A DNA stretch of 64,000 nt, taken from contig NZ_CP180537.1 in NCBI RefSeq assembly GCF_047777955.1, forward strand, positions 2,666,001 through 2,730,000. The letters run 5' to 3'. Shown in pieces: positions 63,426-64,000 of the stretch. The stretch is from Didemnitutus sp047777955. Lineage in GTDB: Bacteria > Verrucomicrobiota > Verrucomicrobiia > Opitutales > Opitutaceae. A program made the translations under genes and the position numbers. Below the pieces are notes generated by a model. It worked only from the letters and a program-made list of their open reading frames with translations. It searched no databases and was not told where the DNA came from. Within the stretch, counting starts at the first letter, position 1. Each line of letters starts with the position of its first letter.

Positions 63426-64000
63426 TCAGGCGCTCGGCTTCAGCGCGATGCCCTCGCGGATCATCGCCTCGGCGATCTGGATCGAGTTGAGCGCGGCGCC
63501 CTTCCAGAGGTTGTCGCCGGCGACCCAGAGGGCCAGGCCGTTCTCCCACGCCGTGTCGAGGCGCAGGCGGCCGACGCCGCACTTCGCCTTGCGGCTGAAG
63601 TCGAGCGGCGTCGGGTAAAGCTTGTTCGCCACGTCGTCGACGAGCTCGGCGCCGGCAAAGGCCGCGATGGCCGCCCGGGCGGCAGCGACGTCGACCGGGC
63701 GCTCGAACTCGGCGTTGATCGCCACCGAGTGCGCCCGCACGACGGGCACGCGCACGCAGGTCGCGGAGACCTTCAGCGCGGGCAGGCCCATGATCTTGCG
63801 GCTCTCCTCACGCATCTTCGTCTCCTCGCCGGTGTAGCCGTCGGCGCCGAACGAGTCGATGTGCGGGATGAGGTTCTGGAAAATCTGGTAGGGATAGACC
63901 GCCCGGGGCAGCGGCTGGCCCTTCGTGTAGGCCTGGGTCTGCGCCTCGAGCTCGTCGATGGCATCGGCGCCCGTGCCGGAGACGGATTGGTAAGTGGAGA
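63426..64000 (-). CDS. asd: Aspartate-semialdehyde dehydrogenase (partial, N-terminus off window)
   Basis: The C-terminal 190 or so residues are present, read from the window edge: STYQSVSGTGADAIDEL, AYPYQIFQN-like VYPYQIFQNLIPHIDSFG, ESRKIMGLPALKVSATCVRVPVVRAHS and ALWVAGDNLWKGAALN. These match the dimerisation and substrate domain, including the conserved Arg and His of the active site. The catalytic Cys (PNCSTI-type) and the NADP domain lie beyond 64000. The enzyme makes aspartate semialdehyde for lysine, methionine and threonine synthesis. Confidence 0.93.
   Translation of the reverse strand, partial: STYQSVSGTGADAIDELEAQTQAYTKGQPLPRAVYPYQIFQNLIPHIDSFGADGYTGEETKMREESRKIMGLPALKVSATCVRVPVVRAHSVAINAEFERPVDVAAARAAIAAFAGAELVDDVANKLYPTPLDFSRKAKCGVGRLRLDTAWENGLALWVAGDNLWKGAALNSIQIAEAMIREGIALKPSA

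Noticed and set aside
1..64000. CRISPR arrays, phage genes, insertion sequences and rRNA
   Set aside because: No regularly spaced repeats, transposase, integrase or rRNA sequence was recognised.

Overview
The window is GC-rich (by eye roughly 65-70% G+C) and densely coded. Several traits suggest a polysaccharide-degrading Verrucomicrobiota, probably near Opitutaceae: a TonB-dependent receptor with an N-terminal carboxypeptidase-regulatory-like domain but no SusD partner, many secreted glycosidases and lyases in long same-strand runs, DUF3826 beside a pectate lyase, and multicopy GC-rich palindromes. The taxonomic placement is inference; no rRNA is present.

Region 1 (1-14466): a beta-helix protein and a linked AraC regulator on the minus strand. 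Divergent from them are an alpha/beta hydrolase, a serine-peptidase homologue that has lost its catalytic Ser and His, and, behind its own terminator and promoter with a palindromic operator, the TonB-dependent receptor. After a strong terminator come DUF3826, a PL1-type pectate lyase and a GH95 alpha-L-fucosidase. Region 2 (14457-27513, minus): an eight-gene operon for plant-type polysaccharides, with an (alpha/alpha)6 glycosidase, a beta-helix/DUF6298 protein, a DUF5060/DUF4038 hydrolase, a GH43-like enzyme, an MFS transporter, a sialidase-fold protein, a GH78 alpha-L-rhamnosidase and an esterase. Region 3 (27999-49410, plus): a run of about 21 kb, nearly all genes overlapping or a few bases apart. 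It joins a sugar-acid module (Fe-type alcohol dehydrogenase, DapA-family aldolase, four-carbon acid sugar kinase, PdxA-type dehydrogenase) to a sialidase-fold protein, a Na+/solute symporter, a GH67-like enzyme, two GH2 enzymes, a secreted TIM-barrel isomerase-like protein and a YtfQRT-YjfF-type sugar ABC importer. An intrinsic-terminator-like hairpin lies in its leader.

Region 4 (49411-53178): a small Cys-rich protein, a tRNA-Cys-like 3' fragment, an asparagine synthase and a group 4 glycosyltransferase. Region 5 (53220-59619): a rhamnose-related set (symporter, oxidoreductase and L-rhamnose mutarotase on minus; a second oxidoreductase and a rhamnogalacturonan acetylesterase-like protein on plus). 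Region 6 (59644-64000, minus): housekeeping genes asd, tRNA-Val, hemC, hemD, a DegT-type aminotransferase and trpF.

Taken together, the accessory genes look like a system for cutting rhamnose-, fucose- and galactose-containing plant polysaccharides outside the cytoplasm, importing products through the TonB receptor, MFS, SSS and ABC systems, and feeding sugar acids into central metabolism. Eight sites in seven genes carry an apparent single-base loss, mostly in homopolymers. These are probably sequence errors, so the affected genes are annotated as single frame-disrupted coding regions.
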